From NCBI GenBank assembly GCA_963971305.1, contig OZ020303.1, forward strand, positions 43,140,106-43,204,105: DNA of 64,000 bases. The letters are read 5' to 3'. This document shows, piece by piece, positions 33,091-45,963 of the stretch (its first letter is position 1; every line of letters begins with the position of its first letter). Position numbers and translations under genes: made by a program. Source of the stretch: Arcuatula senhousia. Taxonomy: Eukaryota; Mollusca; Bivalvia; Mytilida; Mytilidae. The notes below the pieces were generated by a model. The model searched no databases. It saw nothing but the letters and a program-made list of their open reading frames with translations, and had not been told where the DNA came from.

Positions 33091-34600
33091 TTTTTTATAC
33101 TGATAATCACTAAAAAAATAAACAGTTTATTAAGCAAATCAATCAAAAAGCCAAAATTGTATTGAAAAAAATGTTTAATTGAAACAAATATATCAGATTG
33201 AAATTTTGTCCCAGGTATTTAAATCAAATACCATTATTATTTTAAATTTGAAAAAGAAAGCAAAACACCGAGCAAACTAACAAAGAATTCAATTACAATA
33301 GATTGAGGAAGGTTGGTACTTTTTCACTAATGGGATCGTCCATATGTTTTTTTATTTCTTATGTTTTTATGCTTAATTTAAATTTTATTCATTTTATTTC
33401 GGTGACATGAAGGCAAATCAAAATTTTACAATTATGCAATTTAACTAAAAAAGAATCAGTAGTTTGGTCGTTTCGTGAACTTTTTTTTTTAAACCAAAAC
33501 GTTTTTTTTCTCACCAATGTAAAAAGAATACAATTGTCAGGTTTACATTCTCCCACATTTTATTTGTCATGAATATTGTTAATATCTGCTTGGCGCGATC
33601 TAATAAAAGTGACTTATTTATTTTATTTCCAATTATTATCAAATATTTTCGTGACAGAAAAGACTTTTGAAGAAATACAAATTATTGATAGCAAATGTCA
33701 ATCAACTTTTAATAAAGAAAGATTTATATTTCATTATATGTAGGCGTTCAAAGAGAGTTTTGTAAAATGTAAGAAAAATAAATTGATCAAAATGAAAATA
33801 GTTATTTTAATGAATAAATTGATAATTTCATTAAATTATCTGTCATTAATTGAATACATCTTAAATTAGTATAGTTGATAAATTCTATGTGTCAAATTTA
33901 GATATAAAACATATTTTAAGTACGAAAATTCGTTCTATCTTTTAAATAATGGATTCATTTATCAAATACAAAAGAACATAATTCTTATATTGTATTTGTA
34001 TAATTAATAGATGTGATTAAAACAATCGATACATTGAAAGTTTTTGCATGTTTTGAAACAGTAAAAAAAACACCTCCCAGTTGTACAGCCCGCTTAAAAT
34101 TAATCTTAATACTAGATATATCATTCCACAATAGGTTAATTCAGTTTTTTTTTTAAATGATGACTTATATTAAACTAGATTAAATGAGTGAAAAAATGAA
34201 AGAAGTTAAAACAGTGATGCACACTTGTTAGCATGATTTCAACAAAAGCTGGTTTATTGATTTCTATCAATAATTTAACAATTTGGTCAATTCAGATATG
34301 TACAGCTTAATTTAATTAAGTTTCATAAAATCTAAAAAGTCTATGACATTAATCCTTTATTTATAAATTCAAAGAAACAACTCAAAATCGGATCACCTTG
34401 TCGCATTCCTTATTTTACACTTATCATAGGAAGAATCTTTAAGTTGAGAAAAATTACTTTCAACATACAATGTCTAATGAAATGCTGGTATTGTATAATT
34501 TTGATCTATGTATCTTAGATTCATTTTTACTTATTTTTTTTATAGTTTGTCAAAAGCAAGTTACTTAAAAATAATGTGCTTAAACCTACGACTCATTTTA
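33091..34600. other. AT-rich intergenic DNA, nothing seen
   Basis: Very AT-rich. No reading frame, repeat or RNA gene can be supported. Confidence 0.4.
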
Positions 34601-34864
34601 ATAATTTGACTTATTTAAATGCATTCACCGCACGACCTCGATAGCCTTTCCTAATCTGTCTATTGTTAACAACTTCCTGTCGCCAGAACGAGACTGTACC
34701 TGGACATACAATTAATTTGGCAAGTGTAAATAATTGCTAGAAAACCGCACCTACTAGGACGAATGGAGCTGTGTGTCTCTAGCCAGTTATGCCTTAATTA
34801 GTATTTATTCGGGAAGAGTTCATATTCGTCAAACTGAAAGAAAACCTCATTTAAGATTAGGTAG
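34600..34864 (+). promoter_or_regulatory. Candidate upstream region and non-coding first exon for the EGF protein at 36448
   Basis: This short stretch is clearly richer in G and C than its surroundings and ends in gattag|gtaggtaaga, which offers two good splice donors (34861 and 34865). The next acceptor on this strand is cctctttttacag at 36417, directly before the coding exon. A 5' leader exon is a reasonable inference without transcript support. Confidence 0.3.
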
Positions 34865-36447
34865 GTAAGATTAAACAAAAAGAATAATATACTTTTATTT
34901 TGTATCATACGGTTGTACTTGTAAGTGAAATCATAATTTTGTTATTCTTTAATTTTGAACTCTAGTTGCAAAATTACATGATGAATAAGCACCAAGTTGT
35001 GCTTTTTAATTTTCAGTAATATTTGGATTTGCTTTTTTATAAACTAAATATAATTTATGCAATTTTATCATTTTTTATCATTATGTTTTGAGGTTTCATC
35101 CCCGTGACAAGGGACAACATGTTCCTCTCGACTTATTTATTGTTTTCTATCGCATTGTGTGACAACCTCTAGTCAATCAAATGTCAATTTGAATACTTCA
35201 GCTATGGTAAATGGTATAACCAAAGATGAATGAATAATGCAAAATCTTTATATACTATTTTTATATTTAATTTGAATAATTAAAATCATGTTCAGTTTTG
35301 ATGTCGTTGGATATAAACATTAAAAAAGCGTGGCTAACTTCTAATATTTGAAAGTTTTAATTGTCTTATTTAGTTAAAACTGGATATTTAAAGACGGTTT
35401 GAAATGTGACAAATGTTTTAATGTTTGTGACCTTATTTTTTTATTCATGTTTATGCATAAAATATGCATATCTTAACCGGTATTATGTAACTTTAAGAAG
35501 TGTCTTGACCATGAATGTCAGAAAATATAATTCTTTTCAAATCATAACACGTTTAGAACGTTTAAAACTATGAATAGCATTTGAAATAAATTAGAATTTT
35601 TTCTTCACAATACTTTATGTTATATGAATGAAAAAAATAATTTAAACAAAAATACTTAATTTTAAGAACGGCACTGTTATTCTATAAGAAATAGAAACTT
35701 AACATAACTGATAAGAAACAGTTCAATGTCGATACATGTTTCCATCTCTCTTACATGACAGATGTGTTCTTATTGCGAGAAGATATTTCTATATATAGGA
35801 TACTGTGACACTGTAGGTGTTACTTTATTCATAAGGAATGCCTCTATCAGCAATAAAAATATACATTCTGTCATGTGGTCATCAAGGTTGTGACCTTGTA
35901 ATTTTTTTCATACATAAACAATGTACATGAAATCCTTCTTAAAAAATGTTAGTTTAGATTAGTTAAGGGTATCTCTTTAATATCGCGTTATCAGATTGTA
36001 ACTTCTAATTAAAACTTTTAGATTAAAAAATGATTCTTCTTTTAATATATTTTTATTGCAACAGCTTGTTTACTTGTATCACGTTTACTTTCATACGTGA
36101 AATGTTAAAGTAGAGAAAATCGCATTTCTTAAAAAAAAACCCAACAAATAACAATCATTCTACCATAATTGAATGATATGCCATTATTTGAAAATAAAAG
36201 AAACTTATATTCATGTGAGTTACAACAATAGATTTTCTTTAAAATGTTAAAAATATTCTTTTTGTCTATTTATTACCGTATTGTTCTAGACAGAAAAAAA
36301 TCTATTAACGCTGATTGACAGCTTGTATAGACATATTAATGTAAATATGTCAAAAGTGAATATAATTGTATCACGTGATGTTTCTATTACCTTTTATGTT
36401 GTTACCTCTTTTTACAGAGCCATTTGTACCGAAGACCATATTCAAAA

Positions 36448-37902
36448 ATGCAAGTGAAAGGCTTAGTTTTCCTTCTCATACTGGTAACTTCAAGTATTGT
36501 TTCATCCCGACCTGCTGCAACTGATGAAAATCGGGAAGGTTGTCCTGCGGATTATTGCTCCATGTTTGAAGGGATTTGTAAAAACGGGGGCACTTGTATA
36601 AGTAAAGGATGTAAAGGGGAGTGTAAATGTACAAAGGACTTTTCTGGTTTGAATTGCGAAGTGCCGGAAAATCTTCCTACCACAGCAGCACCAACACCTA
36701 AAACGGAAGTGCAGACAAAGAAACCAAAGAAAGTATCAGATGACAAATCAAGGGAAAACGATATGAACTTAATTGTGTCTCTGTTTAGGATTCTATCTCG
36801 CCATAGACCGAAGGAAAATGAAGTCAATGAACAAAAAGATAAACGCAGAGATAATTTTCCTTCTCGATCAGAACCCACAAAGTACGACAAATCAAACGAT
36901 AATGATAATAGTGAAAGAAAAAGAACAACAACGACGACAACCACTAGAAAACCATCACCAACAACAACAACTGGTGCTCCATTGAAGTTAGATAATAATA
37001 TAAACGTTCCCCAGGCATCGGCAAGACACATAATAGGGAACCGTTATTTGGACCAGACCCCGAGACTGCAGACAGTTGAATCCGCAAAATCGAAGAAGAG
37101 TGTTCAAACAAATTTAAACTGGTATCCAAGAGGAAAATACTTAAGACAAGATACAACAACTGTGCCCTCAACGGAAGTAACAAAAGTAACGCCAAAAGTT
37201 TTTGTCGCTGAAACGACAACAGAGAGCACAATTACGAACAACAAAATAACAGAAACACAATCAATAGGATCAAGTAATAGCAACGTCATACCAGAAACAA
37301 ATATATTTCATGCTCCTCAATTTTTGAAAAGTGAAAAGAGTAAGGTGAACGCTGTGGCGCCAGGAAGATCAACGTCTGGTGACATTTCGTCCCGAATCAC
37401 AAACATCGGAAATAAACTTCTGAGCTCAACAACCCTGTCAAATTTGTATTTGACTCATACCCTCTTGAGCAAGTCTAGGATTTATATATCAAATGTAAAC
37501 AATACACAGAACAAAGGCAAGGAGTCTTCAGTGTCTGAGAGTCAAATTAGATCTAAAACGACATCAAATGTCAACCAGAACGGAAGTGAAGGAAGTTCCA
37601 TGGATATTGCAAAAGGAGAAATCGAAATGGCTGCAAAAAGACTATTGAGTAACAGTAAAGATGGGAAAAATAGAAAAGCTATTGATGTGAACGATAGGAG
37701 AAAATACGCAGATTCGCGTGACGTCAGGACCACGTCAGAATCCAACGAATCTAAGAGAAAAATAAATCAAATAAAAAGTGACACTCCTGATAAAAAAGTT
37801 TCGATTCATACAGACAATTCGCATAGTTTAGAAACAACAACAAATAAGACTGATAATAGAAATATTCAGAGTCATCGTGCAGAAATAAAGACAAATGTTT
37901 AA
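36448..37902 (+). CDS. Secreted Thr/Ser-rich protein with one eight-cysteine EGF-like domain
   Basis: A 484-codon frame starts at ATG 36448, 31 bases after a strong splice acceptor (tttttacag, ending 36417), so this is probably the main coding exon. Residues 1-20 form a signal peptide (hydrophobic GLVFLLILVTSS). Residues 32-70 are an EGF-like domain with eight cysteines (32, 37, 44, 50, 55, 59, 61, 70), two more than usual. The rest is low-complexity: a run of seven threonines after ERKR, a second TTTTG run, many Ser/Asn/Lys, no further cysteine and no membrane segment. It would be secreted, possibly an extracellular matrix, mucus or fibre protein. The gene at 42529 has the same plan. The true function is unknown. 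Confidence 0.75.
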   Translation: MQVKGLVFLLILVTSSIVSSRPAATDENREGCPADYCSMFEGICKNGGTCISKGCKGECKCTKDFSGLNCEVPENLPTTAAPTPKTEVQTKKPKKVSDDKSRENDMNLIVSLFRILSRHRPKENEVNEQKDKRRDNFPSRSEPTKYDKSNDNDNSERKRTTTTTTTRKPSPTTTTGAPLKLDNNINVPQASARHIIGNRYLDQTPRLQTVESAKSKKSVQTNLNWYPRGKYLRQDTTTVPSTEVTKVTPKVFVAETTTESTITNNKITETQSIGSSNSNVIPETNIFHAPQFLKSEKSKVNAVAPGRSTSGDISSRITNIGNKLLSSTTLSNLYLTHTLLSKSRIYISNVNNTQNKGKESSVSESQIRSKTTSNVNQNGSEGSSMDIAKGEIEMAAKRLLSNSKDGKNRKAIDVNDRRKYADSRDVRTTSESNESKRKINQIKSDTPDKKVSIHTDNSHSLETTTNKTDNRNIQSHRAEIKTNV

Positions 37903-38376
37903 CGCCATTTAGACTTGATGGATCTCTGAAATCTCTAGAACAAACTGGTTGGTGTACAGCCAAATATATAACGTTTTATGTAATCTGTGATATTATTTAA
38001 TTAGTGTATTATTATGCGACGGACATAATTCATTATAATTTATCTTCTATGTCTAGCAGGCCTAGGACGAAGCTAAATTTATATTTTCGTTTGTCTTCTT
38101 TATGAATCCAAGTTGTTTTGTTAATTGTTGTTTATGTATTGTATATATTAATATAATATAAAAAAATAGCTGTAAATGTAAAAATCAAAATTGGTTGCTT
38201 TGTGTATGCCATAAAACATTTAAGGAAAGGTTAATGTTACAAAAGTCATGAATGTTTCTACCCAGATGTGGCCATAATTCATACATATAGGTCGACAAAA
38301 TGTCATGTCATTTTTCTCATATACAAAAAATTAATGTCCTTGTTATATGTATGAGGTCTTTTCTCTTTGTATCAAA

Positions 38377-38382
38377 AATAAA
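38377..38382 (+). terminator. Candidate polyadenylation signal
   Basis: AATAAA, 475 bases after the stop of the EGF protein gene at 36448-37902. It is a clear hexamer downstream on the right strand. Confidence 0.4.
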
Positions 38383-38689
38383 CACTGAGATAGACTACTA
38401 TCTATTTTTGAAAATATGAATATAATTTCTAAGATGAAAATAGCTTAATTTAGACAAATGAGGTTGTTGGTATCATTTTCAGTGCTATATTTTTGTGTAT
38501 TTGTTATAATTATTGTTGCTGGCAGCAGTAATGTATTAAACTAAAGTATAACACCTATATTGTTTTTGAATTATTTGATCTAATTTTGAATGTCTTCATG
38601 CATATAAACTTAAGAACAAATTGATTCTGCATATAGACTACTTTTTCACCAAAAGAGTAAAATAACAAGAACAGAATATCTAGGTCTCC

Positions 38690-38930
38690 CGTCCGTTAAT
38701 TGGGCAAAATCTAAGTCGGCTTGTTAAACAGGAAGAGTATGAGCGACAGATCTGTAAACGCTTCCCATCAGATAGGACCCTACCTGAAATGCATACCAAA
38801 TATCAAAAGCCCATGATTAATAGTTGCTGAGAAAACTGTTACGAAAAAAGTGTTACGTGCGGACGGACAGACGGACACCGTCATTTCTATGTCCCCACTT
38901 CGCGTTGCGGCGAGGGAGAAAAAAATGGGT
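38690..38930. repeat. Single monomer of the intron 2 dispersed repeat
   Basis: It shares ttgttaaacaggaag, cataccaaatatcaaaagc and gattaatagttgctgaga with the array at 14654-15667, and ends in cggacggacagacggac and a cacttcgcgttgcgg palindromic tail. Confidence 0.7.
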
Positions 38931-39656
38931 TTTTTTTGCATGTATAACATAGGCATGTAATATTTGTTAGTTAAGTGCATGTGGCATTTTGTTCCGTGCG
39001 AAAGAAAGTTGGTGTTGGGCGCCTAACAATGAACTCTTGAGCTATGTAACGGATGTGTCTAGCCTTTTTAATGTTCAAACGAAAATCTAAACGGGCATAT
39101 ACTAGTACTTGTAACTTATGAACACACCAACAGATCAGTAGATAGATTTTATAATTTCTATGTGTTTTAGAATACATTGCAGTAAGTATCCACACTCGAC
39201 GTCATTAAAATCATTGCAAAAAATTAGCCAAAAAAACCCCAACATCTTGCTTACCCATACTGAAGATTACAAGGTCGTATAAATCGTAGCTTTTGAAGTC
39301 CATAATGTTGTGTACTTTGCAACATTAAATTGTGCTTTGTTCTTCATCTGAACAAAATTAAAGTGTACTTACTTGAAAGGGACAGAAAACTTAACTACTA
39401 AACAAAACATTAAAATTCTTAATTGTTTGAAAGAGAAATTCTTGAAAAAAAAAAGATTTAAAACCTATATGCACAAACCGTTACTTATAGACTTAATACA
39501 TGCTGAAAAATCATATGTAATTATTATCTCAGATACATGGTAAAAAAAAAACAACTGAACTGTTTATTGAAACTTCAAAGGATAAACATTAAAGAAGACA
39601 AGAAATGATAAATGCTTAATTAAAAAGCAAAATAAAACTGAATAACCTTGTGAATA

Positions 39657-39763
39657 GCATCCTCACAAGTCAAGGTTTTGAGTCCACGTTTTGCTCCCTC
39701 AAACGTATGTTGTCAGGGTTTAAAGGGAGCGATCGAGGCATGGACTCAAAAACCTGACTTGAG
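39657..39763. repeat. 107-bp imperfect inverted repeat
   Basis: The left arm catcctcacaagtcaagg...gagtcca and the right arm tggactc...cttgagaggatg fold back with a few mismatches around a short centre. It could be a small foldback element or a hairpin transcript. Nothing decides between these. Confidence 0.6.
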
Positions 39764-42278
39764 AGGATGTGTGAATAATACCCAATTACAAAAATCTGCT
39801 AGCATACAAAGTCTGTTTAAACTAAAAAATATTTGCATCAGGTTCATGTTGGAAGAAATATCTCAAACAAAAGAAATTATTCCAAAAATCACCGGCTAGA
39901 ACTTAGAAATAGAACAGAACATTGAGTAAAAGTGAATATAAATTGTACATTTTAGAAAAAGCCTAATTAAACAAATTGTTCTAATTTTTTTTTAGAAACA
40001 GTACATTCCAAAAAAAATGCCATTCAACAAGATAGGATTTTAAGCAACACAATAATTGGGCTTTCTCATTGAAAAAATATGCACATTTATGCACTGTGCT
40101 TTCCAAGATAGTCTAAATAAAAAGCGATGAAGTACGCTTTATTCGAAATACATGGCCAACAGGCTTATTTCCTGGTCGATATTCAAATGAAAGCACGATT
40201 ATTAAAATTGAAATCGCTGTATGAGTTTGAATTCAAAATAAAAACACCTTGTGTTGACGTATGCAAATTGGTTATAGAAACGCGTTTCATCACGATATTG
40301 TTTTTTACATTTAGAAAGATAGCACTCTTTGTGTACCTTTCTTCAAAGCACCGAATTTATTAGAATGATATTTGTTTAATGTCTCGACTAGTAATGATAT
40401 GCTGTTGAGACAAATAACCGAAATTTCTATCATTTATTAATAAAGGTTATCTATTATTAATCAATTAAATTCGTATAGAGTTTTTGATCATTGATAAACA
40501 AAATAATGACTAAAATTTGAATCAAAATATTCAAGTTTGGCCTTTTGTGCTTTTGTCTCCTTCTACACCATATTAATGAACCATTTAAGGGAGTTTGTGA
40601 TGTAGACTTCTGGCTTTTAAAAGTAAGATAATGGAACATTTTCTCTAAAATAGAAAGACTTTATGTCAAAAGATTTAAAATCATGTGCGTGTTTTCGAGA
40701 ATTGGGCATCTGGAAAGTGAAATACTCTGAATTGTACATTGAATGAATAATAATGCTCAACTGATATTTTACAATTAGTGCCCACTTTAATGAGTTCTGA
40801 ACAAATAGTGTTGGAAAGAAAAGACAAAGGATCGAAAAAAATCATTATTTTTGCCTTTTCACAGAAAAGAGTATCGTGCAATCAATGCAAATTTAAAACA
40901 CAAAACCTTATACAGGGTTACCTTGTGGTACTCCTTCGTTGGAATGCCACAAGGAAATCCTGTGTAACAGTTCTTTTTTTACATGATTCTTTAACGGGTA
41001 TCAAGATGGAAATAAACTGACAAAGCATTTAAATATACTTGAAAAATACTAGTCGATAATGTGGGTGTCTATTTTAATTCTAACTTATTGCTGTAGGTCC
41101 AACAAAGACTACTAATACTATAAATTTTTAAAAATGTTCTGCATTTAAATTATGATATACCGTCACTTTTTTTAAATTTTTAGCATAAGATTAAAAAGTC
41201 ATTCACGATCAGTTATCTATTAATTTAGGCATTAGCCACAAATTATTCGTAATTATATGCCGCCCTCGTAAATTTCATATTGACATTAATGTTGTAATAG
41301 AATATCGACTTTTAGACTTTTATGAAGGCGTTGTAGAGATCTCCACGATTATCTTTACAGCAATTCTAGATAACCACACGTTTCATTACCTCCCACTGGA
41401 AAATGTGGCAATAAATCTTTTTTAAAATAATATTTTTAAATGTTTTATACCCGTTTCGGTATTTGTAATTTGTAAACTTTAATTGTTATTTTTTACTTTC
41501 ATAGTTCAAATTTCATTCCTTTTGTTTTTGATCTTAAACTTATTATTGTTCTGAATATAGTATGCGTATTTCTACTAAAAAATATTTTTTAATGAAATCC
41601 GCATTTTTAGGTGGGAAATTCCCCCTCAAATCACATGACGTTCATAAAAATTTCGTCTTGCAACTAATATTTATTAGCAAAATAAAAAAAAATACCCTTC
41701 AATTTCTTTAAACTTATATTTTGATTAACTGATACATGCATTTATCGCTACATCATTCAATAATGCTTTGCTTGAAATAAAAAAAAATCTCAACCTTCAT
41801 TATGGTATCAAGCTAAACATTTATCTATCCAAAAATAACATAAATTTATGCCTAAACTCTTGTTGTCTAAGCAAGGTTAAAAATGCATCTTATCCTGGTG
41901 CGTTCTGAATGGTTACATAGATAAAAATTTCTTTTATGACATTGAAACTATGATATGTAACTTAACTTTGGTATATCTTTGGTACATTTTGTCAAAAATT
42001 TGTATGAAAACCAGAGCACAGTTTAAGTATGAACTGGTCAAGGATCCTGATGGAAACCATAGGTCGGAAATAGTTATAAGAAATAATACGTTAAAGTTCA
42101 TCATATTTAAATTGACAAAACATCTTTACATATTAATGAATCCTACATACTTCGAACAATAAAAAATTGTTACTAAATCGCCCAAAGGTATGAGTAACGG
42201 AATTAATAACCACCTCCCTCAAGCCACACATTTTACATAAATTATCAACAAAAATGGGTAATATCACATTGTCAGACC
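39764..42278. other. Intergenic between the two EGF protein genes, no gene seen
   Basis: AT-rich with no convincing coding frame. The frames of 60-80 codons have no protein-like features. Confidence 0.4.
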
Positions 42279-42287
42279 ATATATAAA
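42279..42287 (+). promoter_or_regulatory. TATA box candidate for the EGF protein at 42529
   Basis: atatataaa, preceded by cagacc and followed by cc, lies about 240 bases before the coding start. It would give a leader of roughly 210-220 bases. Confidence 0.4.
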
Positions 42288-42528
42288 CCAGATAAATACA
42301 ATGGTTTGAAGCATTTACGTAACCAATTTGTTAAGAAGACGTTTGTTAGACCGAAATTTTATGTTTATCCAATACACATCTACTTGTTTACGTCAGAAGG
42401 AAATATACACACTGCATCCAGTGTTTAGTGGTATAGATCTTTGTTGCTGATATACGTTACAGAAGTAAGAAATATAATTATACCGTCTATATCTAATGTT
42501 TATAGTATCACTGCAAGGAAATTTCACA

Positions 42529-43056
42529 ATGGAATCATACATTCTGAGACTTATTTTTACATGTTTGTTCGTGTGCGATGTACTTTGTGGTCCAATACAC
42601 AATACAGAGTTTGTCAGAACAACGTCAAGAAATTCTGACAATTCACTAGGCATGACGACGACGGAAACCACAACGAAAACAAGCAATCCTGAACCAACTG
42701 AAGCCCCAAGTGCCATAACGAAACCAACAGAAGCGTCACAAGCAAGCACGTCTGGTTTAAGAATACACACTTCGACCCAAAGTTCATCAAAAGCTAGCAC
42801 TTCTGTTTTAAGTTCCATATACTGTAAGGTCGACGGATGTCAATTTCTGCCTTGCATGAACCGAGGGGTTTGTAAGAAGACTGAGGGGAGTTATTGTCAG
42901 TGGCAGTGTGTCTGTCCTCCGGAATGGACTGGTATTCATTGTGACATTCCAAAAACTGACCAGAATGCAAATGTTGTAAACGACTTCAAAAAGATTCAGA
43001 TGTCGAAGTCACCGGATGACTTCCTTAAAATGCTGATTGATAATCTTATCACGTGA
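42529..43056 (+). CDS. Small secreted Ser/Thr-rich protein with eight-cysteine EGF-like domain
   Basis: 175 codons from ATG 42529; an in-frame ATG at 42496 would add 11 residues before the signal peptide. Residues 1-20 are hydrophobic (YILRLIFTCLFVCDVLC), a signal peptide. Residues 30-97 are Ser/Thr/Pro-rich and mucin-like. Residues 99-138 are an EGF-like domain with eight cysteines, spaced C4C4C5C7C3C1C8C. The C-terminal 30 residues look helical (DFKKIQ, DDFLKMLID). The neighbouring protein at 36448 has C4C6C5C4C3C1C8C, the same pattern with two loop-length changes, so the two are probably diverged duplicates. No membrane segment follows. Extracellular; role unknown. Confidence 0.75.
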   Translation: MESYILRLIFTCLFVCDVLCGPIHNTEFVRTTSRNSDNSLGMTTTETTTKTSNPEPTEAPSAITKPTEASQASTSGLRIHTSTQSSSKASTSVLSSIYCKVDGCQFLPCMNRGVCKKTEGSYCQWQCVCPPEWTGIHCDIPKTDQNANVVNDFKKIQMSKSPDDFLKMLIDNLIT

Positions 43057-43158
43057 TTATGTTAGTACTTGCTTATTAATATATGTTAATACTTGCTCAT
43101 TTATATATATAGATAAATCTGCCTCAATTTGAAATCCATAATAATGTGCCAAAATATT

Positions 43159-43164
43159 AATAAA
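43159..43164 (+). terminator. Polyadenylation signal candidate
   Basis: AATAAA about 100 bases after the stop of the small EGF protein gene, a typical distance. Confidence 0.5.
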
Positions 43165-43520
43165 TCTTTAGTAAGAAATCTTAATTTATCATGTATTTTA
43201 TTTGTTCTACGTATAGCATAATATATTTATATAAAACATATTTTTCTCTATTCTTGTTTATGTTTATGAATTCACAATACAATAGCAAAGTTTAAACGAT
43301 ACAATTTTATCGTAATAATGACAGTATTAATTTTACCAGTAAAACCATACGTTGTTTATTTGTTAATGGAGGTGTGTCAAGTACCCTTGCATCTTATGGT
43401 TAGATATAAGTGTTCAAGCACATTTTGAGAGTTGAGTGTTTAACCATTCACATTTCAATAGTCATATACTATAACTTTGAAAGTTAATGATATACATAAA
43501 AGATAAGTTTGGGGGCTTTT

Positions 43521-45961
43521 AGCTCAACTGGACTGAAGGTCTATGTAGGCCATTGCCATCGCTAGGCGTCCGTGGTCGTCTGTAGTCTGTCTTCTGTTCA
43601 CAATTTTTCAAAAACCTCCTCTGAAACTACTGAACATAATTTGAAGAAACTAATGGTATAATTGGACGTTAGAGTGTCCTGCTCAAAGTAGTGTTTCAAT
43701 ATTTGATCCGCAAAAAAAACATGGTCACGGTTATTAACCAAAGAACATAGGTTAAAATCACAAAAATGGCTTATAACTAAACAAGAGTTAACACTAAAGT
43801 ATGTCTCGCCTGCCGGCACCATCAGAAACAATTATTCTTTCTTACTTCCACTATATTTTTAATTTAAATGGATTTTCAGTTTCTGAGATCAAAAGATGTT
43901 TATAAAACTTAAACATTGCAAATATATGCAATAAAAATAATCAAAATCACTCAACCGGAAAATCAAGGTTAAGGTCAAAAGATGGGGATGCAACTGTGCT
44001 AAGCTACTATTTGTATTTGAGATATGGAGGTGCTCGCAAAACTTTTCATTGCTATTATATGTATTGAAAATTGTCAAAGTCACTCAACCGGAAATCAAGG
44101 TCAAGGTCAAAAGATGGGGATGTAAATGTGCTAAGCTACTACTGGGGCATATGCATACCAAGTTTCATCAACCCAGGAACTATAGTTCTTGAGATATGGA
44201 GGTGCTCATAAAACTTTTTTAAAAAGTTAATGCCACCGCCGCCGCCGGTAAAGTAACACCTATGTCCCGCTCTGCTTCGCAGACGAGACAAAAACTATAA
44301 CAGATAGGAAAAGTCTTAAGGATCTGAAGCTCTTCAGAATCAAAAGCTCTACCAAAGTCTCTTAAATATGACCCCTTCTAGGGGATATGACTTTTTAAAA
44401 GTTTATAACAGCATTTTTAATGTCATGGAAACTATAACAGTTAACTATAAAAGTCTCCATTGGGTCTAAGTTGTTAAATGACTCCTAATAGGGGTTATGG
44501 TCCTTTATTTCATGTTTTTGTCCTATAGAATGTAAACTAATGCAGATGGAGAAAAGCTGTTGCTTGCTTAAACCTTAAGCTCATTAGTTTCTACAAAAGT
44601 CTCCATTGGATCTAAGTTGTCTTTTTAGGAGGTATGACCCTTTAAAAGTAAAAAAAATCGATTTTCATATATTTTCACTATAGAACGAGAACTATTGGCG
44701 ATAGAGACGATGCCTGCTTAAGCCTTTGGTAAAGTGTCCATTGGTTCGAAGTTGTAAAATGACCACTTATGGCTTTAAGGTACAAAATGGCGTCTATTCA
44801 TGTTCTTGATCTATAGAATGCGAGTTTTTGCAAAAAGAGAAAAGCTTATCCTTGCTTAAACCTTAAGATTACTAAGCTCTACAAAAGTCCATTGGGTCAA
44901 AGTTGTCAAATGACATTTTAAAGGTGCTATATAGTTCATAGACGAGACTTTTTGACTAAAGGAACCTCTTGTTTTAAAACATTTGAAGTTTGTATTAGCA
45001 TTGAAAGTTGTTTAAGGGATAATTGTTTTTTTCTTAAGTATTTGTTTCGATCAGTCTTTGTGCTGCAAGTTTTCAATCTGATTAAAGCCAGACCTTGAAC
45101 TGTTAATGATATGAAATCATCGGATTGAGTCATGTTGAAGGTTGTATGTACATTAATTCTTTTAAACAAAAATATGTCTTACATTTGTAACGTGCCACCT
45201 AGCAACATGGAAATGACTTTAGTTTGAAGGTAAACCTAATGAAAGACGGGCAGAGAAACGGGCCTGAACACTTTATGACCCACTTTCGCCGGTTGGTCAG
45301 AAAAGTCAACCAAATCATTTATCTTTAAAATCTCCTAAAGATTAAACCGATTGATTCATTTATAGTTTAATGTGGCAAAAGATATGTCAATGACATCATA
45401 CTGACTACTAAAAACATTATTTCAGGGGCCGTAACCCCTATAAGGGTTCATCTGACAACTTCGACCCTATGGAGACTTTTGTACAGCTAAATGAGCTGAA
45501 CATTTAAGCAAGCAACAGCTTTTCTCTATCTGCAATAGTTTTCTTTCTATAGGCCAAAAACATGAAAAAACGCTATTTTTCACCTTTAAGGGGCTGTAAC
45601 CCCTATAAGGGGTCATCTGACAACTTGGACCAAATGAAAACTTTTGTAGAGCTTTTAATGCTGAAGCAGCAGGGTGGCAACAGATTTCATCTATCTCTTA
45701 TACTTTTTGATTTACAAGCCAAAAACAGTAGTCTGACCCCCTGGTCTATTTTTAGCAACGGCGGCCATGTTTTTCGACGAATCAAAAATCCCCACCTCAG
45801 TTCTGTGGGGGATACCCTAAGGTACCATCAGACCAAATTTGGTTCGAATCTGTTCAGCCCTTTCAGAGGAGAAGAAGTTTGAAGAAGAGTTGACGACGAC
45901 GACGACGACGACGGACGCCAAGTGATGGCAAAAGCTCACATGGCCTTTGGCCAGGTGAGCT
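43521..45961. mobile_element. 2.4-kb agctcacctgg-ended inverted-repeat element
   Basis: The ends are inverted copies: agctcaactgg at 43521-43531 and ccaggtgagct at 45951-45961. The imperfect pairing continues for about 60 bases, including ggcgtccgt...gtcgtc and its complement. A gac triplet run lies just inside the right end (45893-45912). The interior contains the module 'ccctataaggg(g)t(t/c)atctgacaac' twice (45437 and 45600) and several diverged copies of 'aaagtctccattgggtc'. No coding sequence was found. Left ends of the same family occur at 27577, 29351 and about 31168. Confidence 0.72.
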
Positions 45962-45963
45962 AA

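Noticed and set aside
36552..37231. Antisense frames of 95 and 159 codons opposite the EGF protein gene
   Set aside because: Val/Leu-rich mirror translations of the Thr/Ser-rich sense frame.
42393..42818. 141-codon minus-strand frame
   Set aside because: Antisense of the small EGF protein gene; the sense frame has signal peptide and EGF cysteines.
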